The notes under the pieces are model-generated. The model had not been told where the DNA came from and did no database searches. It was given only the letters and a program-made list of their open reading frames with translations. The position numbers and the translations under genes are program-made. A DNA stretch of 7,287 nt from Bifidobacterium sp. (GTDB lineage: Bacteria > Actinomycetota > Actinomycetes > Actinomycetales > Bifidobacteriaceae), in contig JAIJEI010000097.1 of NCBI GenBank assembly GCA_022739095.1, forward strand, positions 1 through 7,287, written 5' to 3'. Within the stretch, counting starts at the first letter, position 1; each line of letters opens with the position of its first letter. This document shows positions 6,177 through 7,287 of the stretch, in pieces.

Positions 6177-6250
6177 GGCTCCCCTCCTTGAGGGGAGCTG
6201 GCCGCCGAAGGCGGACTGAGGGGAGTCGACGAAGGCTCCCCTCCCCGGAG
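6177..6250. repeat. Palindromic intergenic repeat, copy 2, with an extra half-unit
   Basis: Bases 6177-6227 repeat the 1101-1149 element: GCTCCCCTC-CTT-GAGGGGAGC (6178-6198), then GGCCGCC-GAA-GGCGGAC (6200-6216), then TGAGGGGAGTC. The middle stem differs in sequence but keeps its pairing almost intact. A further GGCTCCCCTCCCCGG (6234-6248) is a half-copy; its CTCCCCT can pair with AGGGGAG at 6219-6225. Lying between the tip and backbone genes, the structure could cause partial termination or mRNA processing and so help set their ratio (inference). Confidence 0.8.
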
Positions 6251-6273
6251 AAAACACATTAAAGATTTGCGGA

Positions 6274-6312
6274 TCGCGAAGGCCCTTGGCAGAGGGACCG
6301 GAGCCTCCGCGA
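6274..6312 (+). promoter_or_regulatory. Leader hairpin of the backbone pilin gene
   Basis: TCGCGAAGGC (6274-6283) pairs with GCCTCCGCGA (6303-6312) at 9 of 10 positions, enclosing a 19-nt segment with a possible inner CCT/AGG pairing. It sits 43 bp before the pilin start, ahead of an A-rich tract. A processed 5' end carrying such a stem could protect the pilin mRNA. I see no clear separate promoter here. Confidence 0.45.
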
Positions 6313-6342
6313 TGGCAGAAAACAACTACAAGGTAAAAGGAA

Positions 6343-6349
6343 GAGAGGG
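6343..6349 (+). promoter_or_regulatory. Strong Shine-Dalgarno of the pilin gene
   Basis: GAGAGGG, preceded by AAAAGGAA, lies about 7 nt before ATG 6356. It is clearly stronger and better placed than the site of the tip adhesin gene, as expected if the backbone is made in large excess. It fixes the pilin start. Confidence 0.75.
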
Positions 6350-6355
6350 TTTCTC

Positions 6356-7287
6356 ATGAAGTTGAGGAAGCTTTTCGCGGGCGTCGCTGCGGCGGCGACC
6401 CTGTTGGGCGGCATGGCGTTCGGCACCACCACCGCCAACGCGGCCGCTACTGACGCGGCCACGATTACGGTGAACAACGCCCAGGCGGGTTACACGTACA
6501 CGGGTTACAAGTTCGCCACGTTCGATAACGTCCAGGGTAAGGCCCCGAATGCCACGTCCGTCGAGGTGAACACCGTCGCCGCGTGGAAGGATGCCGTGCG
6601 CCAGGCGGCCGACGCGGCCAACGGCGATGCTGCGGTTCCCGCCGAGTACGCCGAGAACCCGGCCGCGTACGTGGCCACGTTCGATGCCGCCACCGCCCGT
6701 AAGTTCACCGACGAGCTGACGAAGCACATCCCCGCGGGCGTGCAGGGCACTGCCGCCGTGAACGGCGTGATTACCGCCACCGAGGGCTGGTTCCTCGTGA
6801 CCAGCAAGGCAGGGAAGGCCGGCAAGTCCGCTTTGGTCGCCACCCAGATCACCAGCGGTAACAAGACCTACACGAAGATCATGCTGAACACCGAGGACGG
6901 CCAGCACAACATCGACGCGCTGGGCCAGTTCAATGCCAAGGACGAGAACGCCCCGACGCCGCCGACCAAGACGGCTGACGGCAAGGGCACCGTGAACGTG
7001 GGCGACACCGTGGACTACACGATCACCGCCGTTGTCCCGCCCGCAGCAGCCGGCTACGACACCTACAAGTACACCATCACCGATGCCGCATCCAAGGGCC
7101 TCAACGTAGCCAAGGCAGACGCCAACTTCGTGGTCGTCGTCAAGGGCGGCAACGCCGACGGCACCGACAAGACCCTGGTCGAGAACACCGATTACACGCT
7201 GACCCAGCAAGGTTCCGCCTCCGACGAGAACGGCACCGTGACGACCATCGCGTTCCCGAACGTGAAGGACTACGCCGGCAAGACCAT
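6356..7287 (+). CDS. Backbone fimbrial pilin (isopeptide-forming), 3' end outside window
   Basis: The frame is open from ATG 6356 to the window end, giving 310 complete codons without a stop. A signal peptide (MKLRKLFAGVAAAATLLGGMAF...TTANA) ends near residue 29-31. A first beta-domain follows (AATITVNNAQAGYTYTGYKF, later TEGWFLVTSK), as in the N-domains of Gram-positive backbone pilins. The start of a fimbrial isopeptide-formation D2 domain appears near residue 205 (TKTADGKGTVNVGDTVDYTI, then YDTYKYTITDAASKGL). A CnaB-type domain and LPXTG anchor are expected beyond the window, then a class C sortase. No canonical YPK pilin motif is visible; the segment before D2 reads LGQFNAKDENAP (Lys195). 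The codons are strongly G+C-ending, more so than in the tip gene, consistent with high expression. It is probably co-transcribed with the tip gene. Confidence 0.88.
   Translation, partial: MKLRKLFAGVAAAATLLGGMAFGTTTANAAATDAATITVNNAQAGYTYTGYKFATFDNVQGKAPNATSVEVNTVAAWKDAVRQAADAANGDAAVPAEYAENPAAYVATFDAATARKFTDELTKHIPAGVQGTAAVNGVITATEGWFLVTSKAGKAGKSALVATQITSGNKTYTKIMLNTEDGQHNIDALGQFNAKDENAPTPPTKTADGKGTVNVGDTVDYTITAVVPPAAAGYDTYKYTITDAASKGLNVAKADANFVVVVKGGNADGTDKTLVENTDYTLTQQGSASDENGTVTTIAFPNVKDYAGKT

Noticed and set aside
6326..7210. Long reverse-strand open frame opposite the pilin gene
   Set aside because: It is Gly/Val/Arg-rich, has no recognisable domain, and is explained as the shadow of G+C-rich pilin codons on the other strand.
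1..7287. CRISPR array, prophage or toxin-antitoxin module
   Set aside because: No regularly spaced identical repeats, phage structural genes or small paired toxin/antitoxin frames are visible.

Overview
The window looks like a chromosomal accessory region of a Bifidobacterium. The evidence is a moderately high G+C content, an actinobacterial-type AcpS, and a sortase-dependent pilus locus with the usual bifidobacterial layout of a large VWA tip adhesin followed by a smaller pilin. The genus is inferred from these features together; the species cannot be told.

Layout. Bases 1-260 are insertion-sequence debris: a possible CDS tail, two tandem copies of a ~35-bp repeat 42 bp apart, and a reverse-strand remnant resembling the C-terminus of an IS3-family transposase. 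acpS (holo-ACP synthase) follows at 310-858. A ~400-bp stretch without a clear gene (859-1264) holds a decayed Cys-containing reading frame and a palindromic repeat. Then comes tRNA-Gly(TCC) at 1265-1338 with its own promoter. A small, A+T-richer gene starts 21 bp after the tRNA (1360-1794) and looks like a Nudix fold without a recognisable Nudix box. A ~665-bp intergenic region (1795-2459) has no convincing gene but contains several repeats and hairpins and probably holds the pilus control region.

Pilus operon. A 1229-residue cell-wall-anchored tip adhesin (2460-6149) has a signal peptide, a CshA-NR2-like head, a VWA domain with MIDAS motif, CnaB and FctA-type isopeptide domains, and an LPLTG anchor. 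A 206-bp spacer with a second copy of the palindromic repeat and a leader hairpin separates it from the probable backbone pilin (6356 to beyond the window end; 310 complete codons visible). A class C sortase would be expected just downstream but is outside the window. The inferred division of labour is that the pilin polymerises into the shaft and the tip protein binds the host or matrix ligand.

The most surprising signal is a 24-nt perfect match between the anticodon arm and variable region of the tRNA-Gly gene and the inside of acpS. It occupies exactly eight in-phase codons of acpS, in a part of the protein that is expanded relative to ordinary AcpS.
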